Source of the DNA: Pseudomarimonas salicorniae | Lineage (GTDB): Bacteria; Pseudomonadota; Gammaproteobacteria; Xanthomonadales; Xanthomonadaceae | NCBI RefSeq assembly: GCF_023156535.1 | Contig: NZ_JALNMH010000004.1 | Span: forward strand, 186,001 to 250,000 | Direction of reading: 5' to 3' | DNA length: 64,000 nucleotides | Shown here: one piece after another, positions 51,111 through 61,870 of the stretch | How the letters are laid out: each line of letters starts with the position of its first letter | How positions within the stretch are numbered: position 1 is the stretch's first letter | Translations under genes and position numbers: made by a program | Notes under the pieces: model-generated | Database searches by the model: none | Seen by the model: the letters and a program-made list of their open reading frames with translations, nothing else | Told to the model about the DNA's origin: nothing

Positions 51111-54100
51111 TCACGGCACCGGCATACGCGCGCGCAGCTTGGCAAGCAGAAGATCGGCATCGACCGGTTTGGCGAGGTAATCGTCACAGCCGGCTTCGAT
51201 GAACTTGCGGGCCGCGCCATCGATCGCATGCGCGGTCAGTGCGATCACATGGTGACCGGCCAGCGCCGGATCGGCGCGGATCGCCCGGATCGTCTCGCGG
51301 CCATCCATGACCGGCATCTCCATGTCGAGCAGGATCACGTCGTAGCGCGTGACGGCGAGGCGGTCCAGGGCTTCGCGGCCGTTCCCGGCGATATCACAGC
51401 GAATCAGATGGCGGGCGAGCAGCTTCTCCATGTATTGCTGGTTCATCGGATTGTCCTCCACCACCAGCACCTCCAGCTTGGCGGCGCCGACCGGTTGCCC
51501 GGCGCTGGCCACGACACCGCCCAGATAGCGTCGCGAGATCAGGTCGGAGACGGCGCAGAGTCGGAGTACTTCGCGGTGCAGGGCCGCCCGGTCTGGCGCT
51601 TCGGTCGAGGCCAGGGTGTCGATCGCCACTGCCGGCTCGTAGATCTGGTCCATCCGAAGCGTGCCGGCCCAGCCCTTCAGGCTATGGGCAGCCCGATGCA
51701 GGGCTGCTGCGTCTTCGCCACGCGCGGCAAGATCGACGATCTCGTCCACGGCAACCAGCAGGCGGGAAATGCCGTTGCCGACCAGCTGGGCCAGCTCGGG
51801 CATCGGCTGCGCATCGCGCCACTGCCTGATCAAGGCCTCGCCGCGGGCATCGCGACGAGCGCGCTGGCGCAGCGGTCGGGCCATGCGTTCCCGGTCCAGC
51901 CATGCCTCACCATCATCGCGGATCACTGGATACGCGGCGCAGGCGGAGGTGACGTCCTCCGGCGTCGCCATCAGCAAGGGCCCCGGATCACTGTCGGTCC
52001 ATGGCTGTGCCAGCGCCGCACCGAGGGCCGAACCGGAGACGCCCGGGGCAAACATGAGCACGTCGGGCAGAAGGGCGGGCGCGCCATCCGGCAACGCCTC
52101 GACTCCGACCAGGTCGACGGCAAATCCGCCGAGCGCATCACCCAGGACGGACAGCCATTCGCCACCGGCATGGATGACCATGGCGCGCAGGGGCCGCTCG
52201 CCCGCGCACAGGCCGAGCAGTACGCGGGCAGCCTGCAAAGGACCCGACGCCGCATCGAGCGGAAGGAAGGGCAGCGTGTGCGTGCGCTCGCCGTCGACGC
52301 TGTGCAGCAGCAGGCGTGGCAGCTGCACCAGCCAGGCCGCGGCGCCGACAAGACGCGCCTCGACCTCTGCACAGTCCCTGCCTTCGATGAGCAGCAGGTC
52401 GACTGCGGCCGCCTCGAGGTCGGCCGCGAAGGCCGGTCGCAGGTCGAAGGCCTCGGCGTGGAAGCCCGCCTCGCGAAGGCTGGCGACACGGGCAGCGCGC
52501 AGCCCGATGTCGCCACCGAGCACGGCCAGGCGGCCGCGAGGCGCACGCACCCGCGCCGCGCGCAATTCGGATATCGCGGCCGCGTCCGGTATCCCGACCG
52601 GCACCCTGAGTTCGAAGGTTGAGCCCTCGCCGAGCTGCGACTGGGCGCTGATTCGCCCGCCCATGAGATCGGCCAGGTTGCGGCAGATCGCCAGCCCCAG
52701 GCCGGTGCCCCCGTAGCGCCGCGTGGTCGAGCGGTCGGCCTGCTCGAAGGGTGCGAAGAGGCGCTTTTGCTGCTCCTCACTGATGCCGATCCCGGAGTCG
52801 CGCACCTCGACGACCAGTTCGCCTTCCTCGTAGCGGGCCCTGAGCGTGACCTGCCCCTGCTCGGTGAACTTGAGTGCGTTGGAGACGAGATTGGTGATGA
52901 CCTGGAACAGCCGCTGGTCATCGGCGACCAGGTGTTCGGGCACTCCCTTCTCGACCACGACCGACAACTCGAGGTGTTTCTCCTGCGCCTTCAGGGCGAA
53001 CAGTTCGGCAGCGCGCTGGAACAGTTCGGCAGGCGCGAAGGGCGCCGGCGAAAGCTGCAGCTTGCCGGCCTCGATCTTGGAGAAATCGAGGATGTCATTG
53101 ATCAGGTTGAGCAGGGTCATGCTCGCGCTGCGCACGATGCGCAGCATGTCGCGACGACCGGGGTCGGTCTCGTCGTCGAACAGCAGGTCGGTGAAGCCAA
53201 GGATGGCATTCATCGGCGTGCGGATCTCGTGCGACATAGCGGCCAGGAAATCGCTCTTGAAGCGGCTGGCCTCTTCGGCCTGGCTGCGTGCGGCCTCCAG
53301 CTCGCGGTTCTTCTGCTCGAGGTCCGCCAGCAGGACGGCGCGCGCTTCGGCGAGTTGCTGGGCGGCCTTGTGCCTGGCCAGCTCGAACACCTGCTGATGT
53401 CGCTCGCGCTCGCTGCGCCGCACCTCATCCTCGAACTGGCGGCGGCGCAATTGGGCCGAGAGCCGGCTACGCAGGAGATCGAGGTCGGCCGCCTTGACGA
53501 TGTAGTCGTCCGCCCCGGCGTTGAGGCCGGCGATGACCGAGTCGTGCTCCTGTGTGCCGGTCAGGATCAGTACCGGCGTGTCACGCGTGCCGACGTCCTC
53601 GCGGATTCGGCGGCAGACTTCAAGTCCGGACATGCCGGGCATATTGAGATCGAGAAGAATCGCATCGACCTGCTCGGTCTCGAGATAGCGCAGCGCCGCC
53701 TCGCCGGACTCGGCGGTCGCAACGTCATAGCCATCGGTGCGAAGTTCATCCGCCAGCGTGTTGAGGAAGGTCGGGCTGTCATCGACCGCCAGGACGCGCT
53801 TGGCGTGGACCGGCGCTGCAGACTGCGCAGCGCCGCGGGCACTGCTTCGCAACAGGGCACTGAGGCGCGCCAGCAGCAGGTCGAAGTTGTCTCCCTTGCT
53901 GAGGTAGGCATCGGCGCCAAGGCTGAGCCCCTCCACCTCGCCGACGGCGCCGACGGTACCGGTCAGCAGCAGCAGCGCCGTGGTGCGCAGGTCAGGGTGG
54001 ACGCGCATGCGCTGGACCAACGAGGCTCCGTCCATGCCGGGCAGCACGCCGTCGATGACGATGGCGTCCGGTCGCTGGCGCAGGGCGACCCGCAGCCCCT

Positions 54101-54611
54101 CTTCCCCACTCGGGGCGGTGAGCACGCGGTAGCCTGCCGCTTCCAGTGCCTCCTGGGTGGCGTGGCGGAAGGTGTCGCTGTCCTCGACCAGCAGGATGGT
54201 GTGCCGCGGCGCCTCGCCGGCGCCCTCGGCCTGGCGCAGGAAGCTGGCCACGCTGCGGCAGACCGCGCCGGGATCATAGGGCTTGCCGAGATACTCGTCA
54301 GCGCCGGTGCGCAGGCCGCGCAGCCGCTCGCCGACCTCGTTCTCGGTCGACAGCAGCATGACCTTGAGCCCGGCGTGGCGCGGCGATTCGCGCAACGCCT
54401 CGAGGAACTCGATGCCGTCGCCGTCGGGCAGGTGGATGTCGAGGATCAGCAGGCGATGGCGACCCGACTCCAGCAAGCGGCGCGCCTCGGCCAGGGTCGC
54501 CGCCGACTCGACTTCGATGCCCACTTCGCCGAGCACCTCCTCCAGATCCATGCGCACGGTCAGGCTGTCGTCGACGATCAGCACCTGGGCGTTGGCAGGC
54601 AGGGCGTTCAA
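51111..54611 (-). CDS. Multi-receiver hybrid histidine kinase (REC-REC-REC-HisKA-HATPase-pseudoREC-HPt-REC)
   Basis: This 1166-residue cytosolic protein has three N-terminal receiver domains (phospho-acceptors D58, D187, D321), a coiled coil (390-450), and HisKA with H461 ([12 protein letters not shown]). HATPase_c follows ([15 protein letters not shown] and [10 protein letters not shown]), then a degenerate receiver-like region (about 720-930), an HPt domain with H976 ([10 protein letters not shown]) and a C-terminal receiver with D1096 ([11 protein letters not shown]). It has no membrane helix, so it is fed by the chemosensory CheA or by an unknown input. The start is TTG at 54611, overlapping the cheB stop as TTGA. 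It takes the place of the WspR output cyclase of Wsp systems. Confidence 0.88.
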   Translation of the reverse strand: MNALPANAQVLIVDDSLTVRMDLEEVLGEVGIEVESAATLAEARRLLESGRHRLLILDIHLPDGDGIEFLEALRESPRHAGLKVMLLSTENEVGERLRGLRTGADEYLGKPYDPGAVCRSVASFLRQAEGAGEAPRHTILLVEDSDTFRHATQEALEAAGYRVLTAPSGEEGLRVALRQRPDAIVIDGVLPGMDGASLVQRMRVHPDLRTTALLLLTGTVGAVGEVEGLSLGADAYLSKGDNFDLLLARLSALLRSSARGAAQSAAPVHAKRVLAVDDSPTFLNTLADELRTDGYDVATAESGEAALRYLETEQVDAILLDLNMPGMSGLEVCRRIREDVGTRDTPVLILTGTQEHDSVIAGLNAGADDYIVKAADLDLLRSRLSAQLRRRQFEDEVRRSERERHQQVFELARHKAAQQLAEARAVLLADLEQKNRELEAARSQAEEASRFKSDFLAAMSHEIRTPMNAILGFTDLLFDDETDPGRRDMLRIVRSASMTLLNLINDILDFSKIEAGKLQLSPAPFAPAELFQRAAELFALKAQEKHLELSVVVEKGVPEHLVADDQRLFQVITNLVSNALKFTEQGQVTLRARYEEGELVVEVRDSGIGISEEQQKRLFAPFEQADRSTTRRYGGTGLGLAICRNLADLMGGRISAQSQLGEGSTFELRVPVGIPDAAAISELRAARVRAPRGRLAVLGGDIGLRAARVASLREAGFHAEAFDLRPAFAADLEAAAVDLLLIEGRDCAEVEARLVGAAAWLVQLPRLLLHSVDGERTHTLPFLPLDAASGPLQAARVLLGLCAGERPLRAMVIHAGGEWLSVLGDALGGFAVDLVGVEALPDGAPALLPDVLMFAPGVSGSALGAALAQPWTDSDPGPLLMATPEDVTSACAAYPVIRDDGEAWLDRERMARPLRQRARRDARGEALIRQWRDAQPMPELAQLVGNGISRLLVAVDEIVDLAARGEDAAALHRAAHSLKGWAGTLRMDQIYEPAVAIDTLASTEAPDRAALHREVLRLCAVSDLISRRYLGGVVASAGQPVGAAKLEVLVVEDNPMNQQYMEKLLARHLIRCDIAGNGREALDRLAVTRYDVILLDMEMPVMDGRETIRAIRADPALAGHHVIALTAHAIDGAARKFIEAGCDDYLAKPVDADLLLAKLRARMPVP

Positions 54612-55723
54612 TGCTCGGCTCCCTGCACGCCGCCGGCGGCATGGGGACGCTCCAGGCCCGCGGCGGCGGCGGCGATCAACGGCGCCAGCGCATCCTGCCC
54701 CAGCACCCGTTCGGCCGCCCCCAGTTCGATGGCCGCGCGCGGCATGCCGAAAACCGCCGAGCTGGCCTCGTCCTGGGCCACCGTACGTGCCCCGGCCTGG
54801 CGCAGCGACAGCAGCCCGCGGGCGCCGTCGACGCCCATCCCGGTGAGCAGTATGGCCAGCGTGCTTCGTGGGCATTCCTCGGCCAGCGACTCGAACAGCA
54901 CGTCGATCGACGGCCGGCAGGAGTGGCGCTCCGGCCGGTCGTCGAGCAGCAGACGACCGCCGCGCAAGGTCAGGTGCCGTCCGGCCGGGGCGATCAGCAG
55001 GACGGTGTCCGTGGGCAGCAGGTCGCCGTGGCTGACCAGGCGCACCGGAAACGGCGCGAGGGTCGCCAGCCAGTCTCGGAAAGCCTCCTCGAAGGCGCGG
55101 TCGAGGTGGATCACCAAGAGCAGGGGCAGGCCCAGCCGCGCCGGCAAACGAGGCAGCATCTCGGCCAGCACGGCCGGTCCGCCCGTGGAGGCACCGATGG
55201 CGATCAGCCGCAGGCCCGCGCCGGGCTCGACGGGGCCCGCCGGGGGCAGCGCCTCGATCCGATCGGCGGGCCGCGGCGCCTGGGACGGGCGGATGAAGCG
55301 CGCCGAGCGGCGGATCACGCGGACTCCGGCCACCAGGCGCAACGCGCGCCGGTAGCGCTCGACCCAGTCATCATCCGCATCGGTACCCTTGGGCTTGTCC
55401 AGCACGTCGACCGCGCCCGCGCTCAGCGCATCGAGGGTGCGGAACACTTCGCCGCGATTGCGCGATGCGGAGACGATCAGGATCGGCGTCGGGCAGCGGT
55501 GCATGATCTCGGCGGTGACCTCGAGCCCGCTGATGCCCGGCAACACGATGTCCAGCGAGATGACATCCGGGCGCAGCCGTTCGCACAGGGCGATGCCGGA
55601 CTCGCCGTCCGAGGCCTCCCCGACCACTTCGAAGCCCTTCGCCTCCAGCGATTCGACAAAGTGCCCGCGCAGGGTGCGCGAGTCCTCGATCACCAGCACA
55701 CGCAGGGCGCGGTCCTCATTCAT
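54608..55723 (-). CDS. cheB: Chemotaxis response regulator protein-glutamate methylesterase CheB
   Basis: CheB demethylates or deamidates receptor glutamates to adapt the chemosensory system. The 371-residue protein has a receiver domain with D58 (VISLDIVLPG), and a C-terminal esterase domain with S179 (IGASTGGP), the His in VIHLDRAF, and the Asp in LTGMGVDGARG. I chose the ATG at 55723, which overlaps the cheA stop by eight bases. The pair cheA-cheB followed by a signalling regulator is the wspE-wspF-wspR order. Confidence 0.92.
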   Translation of the reverse strand: MNEDRALRVLVIEDSRTLRGHFVESLEAKGFEVVGEASDGESGIALCERLRPDVISLDIVLPGISGLEVTAEIMHRCPTPILIVSASRNRGEVFRTLDALSAGAVDVLDKPKGTDADDDWVERYRRALRLVAGVRVIRRSARFIRPSQAPRPADRIEALPPAGPVEPGAGLRLIAIGASTGGPAVLAEMLPRLPARLGLPLLLVIHLDRAFEEAFRDWLATLAPFPVRLVSHGDLLPTDTVLLIAPAGRHLTLRGGRLLLDDRPERHSCRPSIDVLFESLAEECPRSTLAILLTGMGVDGARGLLSLRQAGARTVAQDEASSAVFGMPRAAIELGAAERVLGQDALAPLIAAAAAGLERPHAAGGVQGAEH

Positions 55724-57809
55724 TGGGCACCCCCTCGCGCACCAGTCGGCGCACCACATCGAGGAAGTAGCCCTGGTCGAACTCGCCCTTGACGATGTAG
55801 TCGGAGGCGCCGCTGGCAAGTCCGCGCTGGCGGTCTTCAGGGCGTGAGAGCGAGGTGACCAGAATCGCCGGGATCCGACGCAGAACCGGGTCCTCGCGGG
55901 TCCGTGCGACGAACTCGAACCCGCTCATGCCAGGCATCTCGACGTCGCAGACGAACAGCTGGTAAGGATTCTGCCTGACCAGTTCCAATGCTCGCTCCGC
56001 GGATTCCGCGAGATCCACCTCATAGCCTTCGGACTCGAGAATCGACTGCTCCATCATCCGCGTGGTCAGCGAGTCATCGATCACCAGCACGCGGTACCGG
56101 AGCCGCTGCGTGGGCGGCCTGGCGCGCTCGGGGCCGGCGGCAATGATCGCCTCGATCAGGGCGTGCACGTCGAGGATCGGCAGCGGGTCGCCGTTGAGGT
56201 CGGGCGAGGCGCCGATCGCAAGTCCAGCCGAACCGGCGTAGGCCGGCAGCGGCCTGACCACCGCCTCGCGGCTGGCGACCAGCTGATCGACCTCGAGCAC
56301 GGCTTCCTGCTCGCCGCTCGCCAGCAGCAGGACCGAGCAGTTCCGGCTCTCAGCGCCCTGCTCATCAGGCCGGGCATCGGGGTCCCAGCTGGCCAGCCGC
56401 CGGGCGGCCAGAGGCCGGCCATCGATCACCACCCGGGTGCCTTCGTCATGCTCCTCCAGCGCGCTGCGCGGCAGTCGGATCGCCCGCCGGACCTGGTGCA
56501 TCGGCAGGCAGACCCGCAGGGCACCGGCGCCCACCACCAACACTTCCATCGCCACAAGGGACGGCGGCACCTCGATCAGGAATTCGGTGCCCTCGCCGGC
56601 CGCGGTGCGCACGCGCAGGTCGCCGCTGGCCTTGCGCACCGCCTCGCGGAGCAGGTCGAGCCCTACCCCGCGGCCGGAGATCGCAGTGAGCTCACGGGCG
56701 GTACTCAGCCCACCTTCCAGCAGCAGCGAGACCAGGGTCGCCTCGCTTGCCGAAGGCGCCGTGGCCGCATCCAGTCGCCCGCGCTCGACGGCGAGCCGGC
56801 GCACGGCTTCGAGGTCGATGCCGGCCCCGTCGTCACGGATGCGTATCAGGATGCGGTCGCCCACCGGGCTGACCTGCACATCCACTCGCCCGCGCTCCGG
56901 CTTGCCGCGCTCACGACGTAAGGCCGGCGGCTCGATGCCGTGGCTGATTGCGTTCCGCACGATCTGTATCAGGCCATCTCGCAGCGGCTGCAGGATGTGC
57001 GCATCGAGACGGTACTCGCCGCCGCTGGCGACCAGTTCGGCCTGCCGGCCAAGTTGGCCGCAGGCGTCGTCGAGGGTTTCCTGCAGACTGTCGAAGAGCA
57101 GGCTCGCCGGCAGAAGGCGCAGCCCCGTGGCCTGCTGGCGCAGCTGATGAAGGCCGCCACGGGCCTGGTCGAGGTGCTGACCGAACTCGGCGACCAGCCG
57201 ACGCAGTTCGGCGCCCAGGGTCTGGGCCCGCTCGGCGCGCTGGTCGGCCGGTGACTGCTCCAACTCGGCGGCCAGCCGGCCCAGCGTGCCCAGGGCCAAT
57301 TCCAGATGACCCATCGGCAACCCGGCGTCGACCACGCCCTCCAGCAGCCCGTCGAGATCCTCCATGGCTACCCGCACGGACTGCAGGCTGCGATCACCCG
57401 AGGGGGCAGGCGCAGGGACGGCGGCGGGAGCGGCGGGGGCATGTTCGCCAGCCGTGACGGCCGGTGCCTGAGGCCCGGCAGGCGCTGGGGGTGCGGGTTG
57501 CAACAGGCGCTCCAGGTCAGCCTCGAGCCCGCGCAGGGCCTCGCCGGCCTCGCCGAGTACCGGGGCCGGTACCTCAGCGCCCTCGCGGTAGTCGGCGAAG
57601 CGGGTTTCCAGGCGGTGCGCCGCCTCGGCCATGTCCAGCGCCTTGACCACCCTCGCTGCGCCCTTGAGGGTGTGCGCGGTGCGCAGCAGTCGGGCCACCT
57701 CGGCGGCGCGCTCGGCGCTGTCCGGAAGCGCCCGCAGGGAGGACTGCAGCGCGTCGAGCAGCTCGCGCGCCTCGATCCTGAAATAGCGGTAGGGATCCTT
57801 GTTCGCCAC
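55716..57809 (-). CDS. cheA: CheA-type chemotaxis histidine kinase with C-terminal receiver (WspE-like)
   Basis: The 697-residue protein has an HPt domain with H46 (TAHTLKGAARV), a Pro/Ala linker (105-135), and the dimerisation and HATPase_c region (IVRNAISHGIEPP, RDDGAGI and GRGVGLDL). A CheW-like domain follows (about 415-550), then a receiver with D622 (LFVCDVEMPGMSGF). The fused receiver is characteristic of WspE/FrzE-type kinases. The start is GTG at 57809, 11 bases after the MCP stop. It should phosphorylate CheB and the downstream hybrid kinase receivers. Confidence 0.92.
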   Translation of the reverse strand: MANKDPYRYFRIEARELLDALQSSLRALPDSAERAAEVARLLRTAHTLKGAARVVKALDMAEAAHRLETRFADYREGAEVPAPVLGEAGEALRGLEADLERLLQPAPPAPAGPQAPAVTAGEHAPAAPAAVPAPAPSGDRSLQSVRVAMEDLDGLLEGVVDAGLPMGHLELALGTLGRLAAELEQSPADQRAERAQTLGAELRRLVAEFGQHLDQARGGLHQLRQQATGLRLLPASLLFDSLQETLDDACGQLGRQAELVASGGEYRLDAHILQPLRDGLIQIVRNAISHGIEPPALRRERGKPERGRVDVQVSPVGDRILIRIRDDGAGIDLEAVRRLAVERGRLDAATAPSASEATLVSLLLEGGLSTARELTAISGRGVGLDLLREAVRKASGDLRVRTAAGEGTEFLIEVPPSLVAMEVLVVGAGALRVCLPMHQVRRAIRLPRSALEEHDEGTRVVIDGRPLAARRLASWDPDARPDEQGAESRNCSVLLLASGEQEAVLEVDQLVASREAVVRPLPAYAGSAGLAIGASPDLNGDPLPILDVHALIEAIIAAGPERARPPTQRLRYRVLVIDDSLTTRMMEQSILESEGYEVDLAESAERALELVRQNPYQLFVCDVEMPGMSGFEFVARTREDPVLRRIPAILVTSLSRPEDRQRGLASGASDYIVKGEFDQGYFLDVVRRLVREGVPNE

Positions 57810-57820
57810 CGCCGGGGCTC

Positions 57821-59290
57821 TCAGGCGGCGCTGCGCGTCATGCGCACAAGATCCAGAGCCAGCTTGTTGAGGTAGTCGACGCTCTCCAGGGTCTGACGGG
57901 TCCCAGCGTCGGCTTCCTTGGCGGCCTGGGCAAGGTCGGCGAGGGTCAGGTTGACCTGCTCGACCGCAGTGACCTGCTGCCGGGTGCCGAGCTCGATCTG
58001 CCGCGAGGTTTCGCTGGCGCTGTCGACCATCCGGCGGATCTCGGACAGCGCACTGGTCACCTCGGAGAAGCTGCGCATGCCGGCGTCGACCGCCTTGGAC
58101 CCGTCTTCGGTGACCATCACCGTGGTATTCGCAGCCGAGCGGATCTCGTCCACCAGGGTGCGGATCTCGCGGCCGCTGGCGCTGACCCGATCTGCCAGCT
58201 TGCGGATCTCCTCGGCCACCACGGCGAACCGGCGCCCGGCCTCTCCGGCCCCGGCGGACTCGATGGTGGCGTTGATCGAGAGAATGTTCGTCTGCTCGGC
58301 CAGCTCGTTGATCAGCTCCTGGATGGCGCCGATCTGGTGCGACTTCTTCCCCAGCTCGACCATGTGCGAGACGATCAGGTTGACCTGTCGCTGCACCGAA
58401 TCGAAGGCGGTGTTCGCGCTGCTCACCGTCGCATCGCCCGCTCGCGCCGCCTTGGCGGTTTCGTCGGCAATGCGCGAGACACGCTGGGTGCTCTCGGCCA
58501 TCTGCCTTGCCGTCGCCACCAGCTCCTTCAGGGTGGTGCTGACCTCGTTCATCGCCGTGGTCTGCTCGCGGCTGCTGGTGGCCTGCTCGTTGGCCGCCGC
58601 CTGCAGCTCGGCGGCGGAGGTCTGGATCTGGGCGATCGCGCTGCCCACCCGACCGGCGACGTAGCGGGTCAGCAGCCAGCTGATGAGGATCGAGGCGCCG
58701 ACGGCTGCCAGAAGCAGCAGGATGAAGCGCAGGCGCGCACTGTCGACCTCGTTGCTGGTCAACTCCTGCTCGTTGCGCGAGCGCTGCTCAAGGAAGTCGC
58801 GATAGCCAAGGAAAGCCTCCTGCCAGGCCTCCGCCAACGGACCGATATCGCGGTCGAAGCGCTCGATCACCGCTGCGGGCGCCAGCTCCTGACCGGCGAG
58901 TTCGTCCTGCATCGCATCCAGAGCCTGCCAGAGCTGGCCATGCAGCTCGCGTGCGCGCGCAACGAACGCGCGGCCGCGATCAGTGTCCACCGCTCGCTCG
59001 AGTTCGCCATGCGTACGTTCGAAAGCGGCTCTCGACTCGCCCGCCAGCGCATCCATGCGCGCGCGACCGGTCAGCAGATAGGCCCGCACGGCGGTCGCTG
59101 CGTCGCCGAACTCGCGGTTCAGGGTCTCGGCCCGCAGCTGATTGCGCATCACCACGTTGATGATGTGGTCCTTTCGTTCGGAGGTCTCGACCAGGGTCAC
59201 CGTGGCGAGCACGCCGAGCACCACGAGCAGCACGGTAACGGCGATGAAGCCCGCGGCGATGCGCCGTCCTACGGTCCAGTTCTCGAACAT
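57821..59290 (-). CDS. Methyl-accepting chemotaxis protein (WspA-like)
   Basis: The 489-residue receptor has a first membrane helix (about 9-32), a periplasmic four-helix-bundle type sensor (about 33-185) and a second helix (188-210). A short linker leads to a cytoplasmic signalling hairpin. The hairpin tip [19 protein letters not shown], followed by [20 protein letters not shown], is typical of MCPs with non-flagellar output. There is no C-terminal CheR-docking pentapeptide. I chose the ATG at 59290 with a GAGG Shine-Dalgarno. Ten bases separate it from the CheW-type gene upstream. The ligand or surface cue sensed is unknown. Confidence 0.92.
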   Translation of the reverse strand: MFENWTVGRRIAAGFIAVTVLLVVLGVLATVTLVETSERKDHIINVVMRNQLRAETLNREFGDAATAVRAYLLTGRARMDALAGESRAAFERTHGELERAVDTDRGRAFVARARELHGQLWQALDAMQDELAGQELAPAAVIERFDRDIGPLAEAWQEAFLGYRDFLEQRSRNEQELTSNEVDSARLRFILLLLAAVGASILISWLLTRYVAGRVGSAIAQIQTSAAELQAAANEQATSSREQTTAMNEVSTTLKELVATARQMAESTQRVSRIADETAKAARAGDATVSSANTAFDSVQRQVNLIVSHMVELGKKSHQIGAIQELINELAEQTNILSINATIESAGAGEAGRRFAVVAEEIRKLADRVSASGREIRTLVDEIRSAANTTVMVTEDGSKAVDAGMRSFSEVTSALSEIRRMVDSASETSRQIELGTRQQVTAVEQVNLTLADLAQAAKEADAGTRQTLESVDYLNKLALDLVRMTRSAA

Positions 59291-59300
59291 GCGGGCCTCC

Positions 59301-59819
59301 TCAGGGTTTCCGGGCATCGGGGCGAATCGCCCCACGAATCGATTCAATGTCGAGCACCGGCAGGCTGGTGGTGCCAACCACGCACAGCGAGCGGACATGG
59401 CGGAGCTGCTCGTTGGGAGCCTCGCGCAGCTGCGAGGGGCGAACCTGGATGATCGCCTCCAGCTGCTCGAACTGCAGCGCGAAGTCGAGCTCGGCGCCGA
59501 CGCCAACGGTCCAGCCCGGCTCGCGGCCTACGGCCAGCCCGAGCAGCCGGGCGAGCGAGAACACCGGCACCGTGCGCCCGCGCATCGTGGCCAGGCCGCG
59601 CAGTTCGGCCGCGGCGCCCGGGAGCGGAACGATGCGTGGCGACTTGCGCACCAGCGCCAGTCCGGAAAGATCCATCACGTAGACGCGCGCCTCGGCCCCT
59701 ACCGCGATCCGCAGCAGGCTGCCGGCGCCTTCGGAGGCACTCTCGCGCTCGATGGCAAAGGCGCTGTCGAAGGCCTGCCTGAGCTGCTCGGCCGACTGTA
59801 CGGCGTGAGCGCCACTCAT
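59301..59819 (-). CDS. CheW-type coupling protein (second copy of the cluster)
   Basis: The 172-residue protein has a CheW domain: [20 protein letters not shown], then [23 protein letters not shown] and the [16 protein letters not shown] end. It links receptors to CheA. Having two CheW copies flanking cheR repeats the WspB-WspD layout. Its start overlaps the cheR stop by four bases. There is a 35-residue N-terminal extension before the domain, without known function. Confidence 0.85.
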   Translation of the reverse strand: MSGAHAVQSAEQLRQAFDSAFAIERESASEGAGSLLRIAVGAEARVYVMDLSGLALVRKSPRIVPLPGAAAELRGLATMRGRTVPVFSLARLLGLAVGREPGWTVGVGAELDFALQFEQLEAIIQVRPSQLREAPNEQLRHVRSLCVVGTTSLPVLDIESIRGAIRPDARKP

Positions 59820-61282
59820 CGAGAATCCCCGCAGGCGCGTATCTGCGACTCACAATAGCGAAGGAGCGCATCGCGTCCAAATCCCCCCGACAGCAAGCGC
59901 AGGCGATGTTCCCGCTCGTTCGGCAGGCGCTTGATCGCCGCCTCGAACTCGGTCCGTGCCGCACGCGGCTGGCCCTGGCGCAGGGAGAGCCGGCCGAGCA
60001 GCACATGCGGCGGCGCGAAGTGCGGATCCAGATAGGAAGCGCGCCGCGCATGCTCCACCGCCCGCGAGGGCTCGCCGCGCTGCTCGCAGAGCATGGCCGC
60101 CAGCTGGTGCAGTTCGGCCTCGAGGAAATGCCGCGCGAGCAGCGCGTGGCAGTGGGCATGTGCGCCTTCGAGGTCTCCGTTGACGAACATCAGCTCGGCT
60201 CGCAGTACCTGGCTCGGCAGATCATCGTCCGGCGCCGCGTCAAGCAGGCCCAGGGCTTCGCGGAAGCGCTCCTCGCGCAGCAGCCGGCCGACCTGGACCG
60301 GATCGATCGGAGCCGGGCGCCCCGGGACATCAGTGCGCGGCGCCGAGAGCCCGGGCGCCTGGGGCGACGCCACCAACGACGAGGCGGGCAGAGTCTCCAG
60401 CCGCGGACGTGCCATCCCCTCATCCAGTTCCCGATGGATCCCGTCGATCAGGGCCAGCCAGTCCTCACCGGAGCGCTGACCCGCAGCGCCGGCGTGCTTG
60501 CGGTAGAAGACCGTTTCGTCCTCGCACTCCAGCTCGATTTCCGGGCAGCGCGTGTGCAGGGCCTCGGAGTGGCCAAGAAAGAGGAAGCCGCCGTCCTCGA
60601 CCAGTCCCGCCAGACGGCCGACCACCGACTCGACCACATCGGGACGGAAGTAGATCAGCACGTTGCGGCAGAACACGGCATCGTATCCGGCGCGCTGCCA
60701 GAGCGGATGCGCGCGGTCGAGCAGGTTGCATTCGGCAAAGCGCACCTGGCCGCGGATCCTCTGGTCGATGCGGAACCGCCGGCCGTGTTCGCTGAAATAG
60801 CGCCGGCGGACCTCGGGCGGCGTATCGCGCAGCGACCAGGGCGAGTACTCGCCCGCCTCGGCCCGGGCCAGCGCCTCGCGGCTGACGTCGACCGCATCGA
60901 TGGCTATCCGGCCCGCCAGGCCCAGCTGGTCGGCCAGCATGGCGATGCTGTAGGGCTCCTCGCCGCTTGAACAGCCGGCCGAGAGTATCCGCCAGCGCCG
61001 GTCCGGGGGGCCTGCGAGCCAGGCCCGGCGCAGCACGTCGAGGTGGTCGCGGCCGCGGAAGAAGTAGGTTTCACCGATGATCAGGGCATCGGCCAGGGCC
61101 CGCAGCTCCTGCGTCCCCCCAGGCCCCCGCAGGATCGCCAGGTAGTCCGACTGGGCGCCCAGGCCCAGGCTGCGCATGCGCGCCTCGATCGCCGAGCCAA
61201 GGCGCTCACGGTCTCCGGCATCCCCATGGAAACCCAGTTGGGCGGCGACCTCGTCGACCAGCTGGCGGAGTCCGTGCTGCAC
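59816..61282 (-). CDS. CheR methyltransferase with C-terminal TPR repeats (WspC-like)
   Basis: The 488-residue protein has a CheR N-terminal helical domain, and a SAM-binding domain with ETYFFRG, WRILSAGCSSGEEPYSIAM, DVSREALARAEAGEYSPWSL and FCRNVLIYF. A C-terminal TPR region (about 325-470; LRAELMFVNGDLEGAHAHCH and later repeats) follows. It methylates receptor glutamates, opposing CheB. The TPR fusion is known from WspC and FrzF-type proteins and may replace the pentapeptide docking lacking in the receptor. The start is GTG at 61282, five bases before the upstream CheW stop. Confidence 0.93.
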   Translation of the reverse strand: MQHGLRQLVDEVAAQLGFHGDAGDRERLGSAIEARMRSLGLGAQSDYLAILRGPGGTQELRALADALIIGETYFFRGRDHLDVLRRAWLAGPPDRRWRILSAGCSSGEEPYSIAMLADQLGLAGRIAIDAVDVSREALARAEAGEYSPWSLRDTPPEVRRRYFSEHGRRFRIDQRIRGQVRFAECNLLDRAHPLWQRAGYDAVFCRNVLIYFRPDVVESVVGRLAGLVEDGGFLFLGHSEALHTRCPEIELECEDETVFYRKHAGAAGQRSGEDWLALIDGIHRELDEGMARPRLETLPASSLVASPQAPGLSAPRTDVPGRPAPIDPVQVGRLLREERFREALGLLDAAPDDDLPSQVLRAELMFVNGDLEGAHAHCHALLARHFLEAELHQLAAMLCEQRGEPSRAVEHARRASYLDPHFAPPHVLLGRLSLRQGQPRAARTEFEAAIKRLPNEREHRLRLLSGGFGRDALLRYCESQIRACGDSR

Positions 61283-61287
61283 GCAGC

Positions 61288-61770
61288 TCAGCTCGCCGCC
61301 TCAAGCTTCGCCCAGGCCGTCTCGGGCAGCAGCCGGGCGGCCTCGACCAGGGACAGCAGCTGGCCATCGACCTCGCCGAAACGGGACAGCGCAGACTCGG
61401 CATCGCGATCGCGGAGCAGGCAGGGCATGGCTTCCCACTCGGCACCCTCGATCTCGCGGACGCCGTCCACCGCCTCGACCGCCAGGGCGAGGCGCCGCGC
61501 GCCCTGCACCAGATGCAGCCAGCGGCCGACCTCGCCCCGGGCCAGGCCCAGCCAGCTCGACAGGTCGACCACTGGCACCGGGTGGCCGCGCAGGACGGTC
61601 AAGCCGGCGACGTAGTCCGGCAATTCGGGGATCGGCTGCAGTGGCAAGGGGCGCAGCACTTCGCGCACCTGCCCCAGCGGCAGGGCGCAGCGCCGACCGC
61701 CCGCGCTGACCTGGAGCAGCTGCTGGATGCCACGCCCCGCATTCCTCGCCTCGCTGTGGCCGCTGGCCAT
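61288..61770 (-). CDS. CheW-type coupling protein, first gene of the chemosensory operon
   Basis: The 160-residue protein is a single CheW domain: LLQVSAGGRRCALPLGQVRE, LPDYVAGLTVLRGHPVPVVDL, and LSLVEAARLLP at the end. It is the promoter-proximal gene of the operon. Upstream, a TATAGT on the minus strand (61808-61813) is a possible -10, placed 38 bases from the ATG at 61770, without a good -35. The open frame continues to 61902 but this would overlap the -10 and has no family match. Confidence 0.88.
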   Translation of the reverse strand: MASGHSEARNAGRGIQQLLQVSAGGRRCALPLGQVREVLRPLPLQPIPELPDYVAGLTVLRGHPVPVVDLSSWLGLARGEVGRWLHLVQGARRLALAVEAVDGVREIEGAEWEAMPCLLRDRDAESALSRFGEVDGQLLSLVEAARLLPETAWAKLEAAS

Positions 61771-61870
61771 GCCTTCTTCCGTCCGGGCTGTCTGCCCTGC
61801 CTTGCAGACTATAGCCGGAGAGCAACGGCCAACCCGATCCGGAAAACCCCGCACCGTGGGCGAACAAGGC

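Noticed and set aside
49845-52622. 925-residue open frame on the plus strand
   Set aside because: It is an antisense shadow of the DUF1615, hypothetical and hybrid kinase genes, rich in Gln/Arg/His/Gly and without any domain pattern.
52767-55355. 862-residue open frame on the plus strand
   Set aside because: Antisense to the hybrid kinase and cheB, both of which have complete conserved domains; the frame is open only because of high GC.
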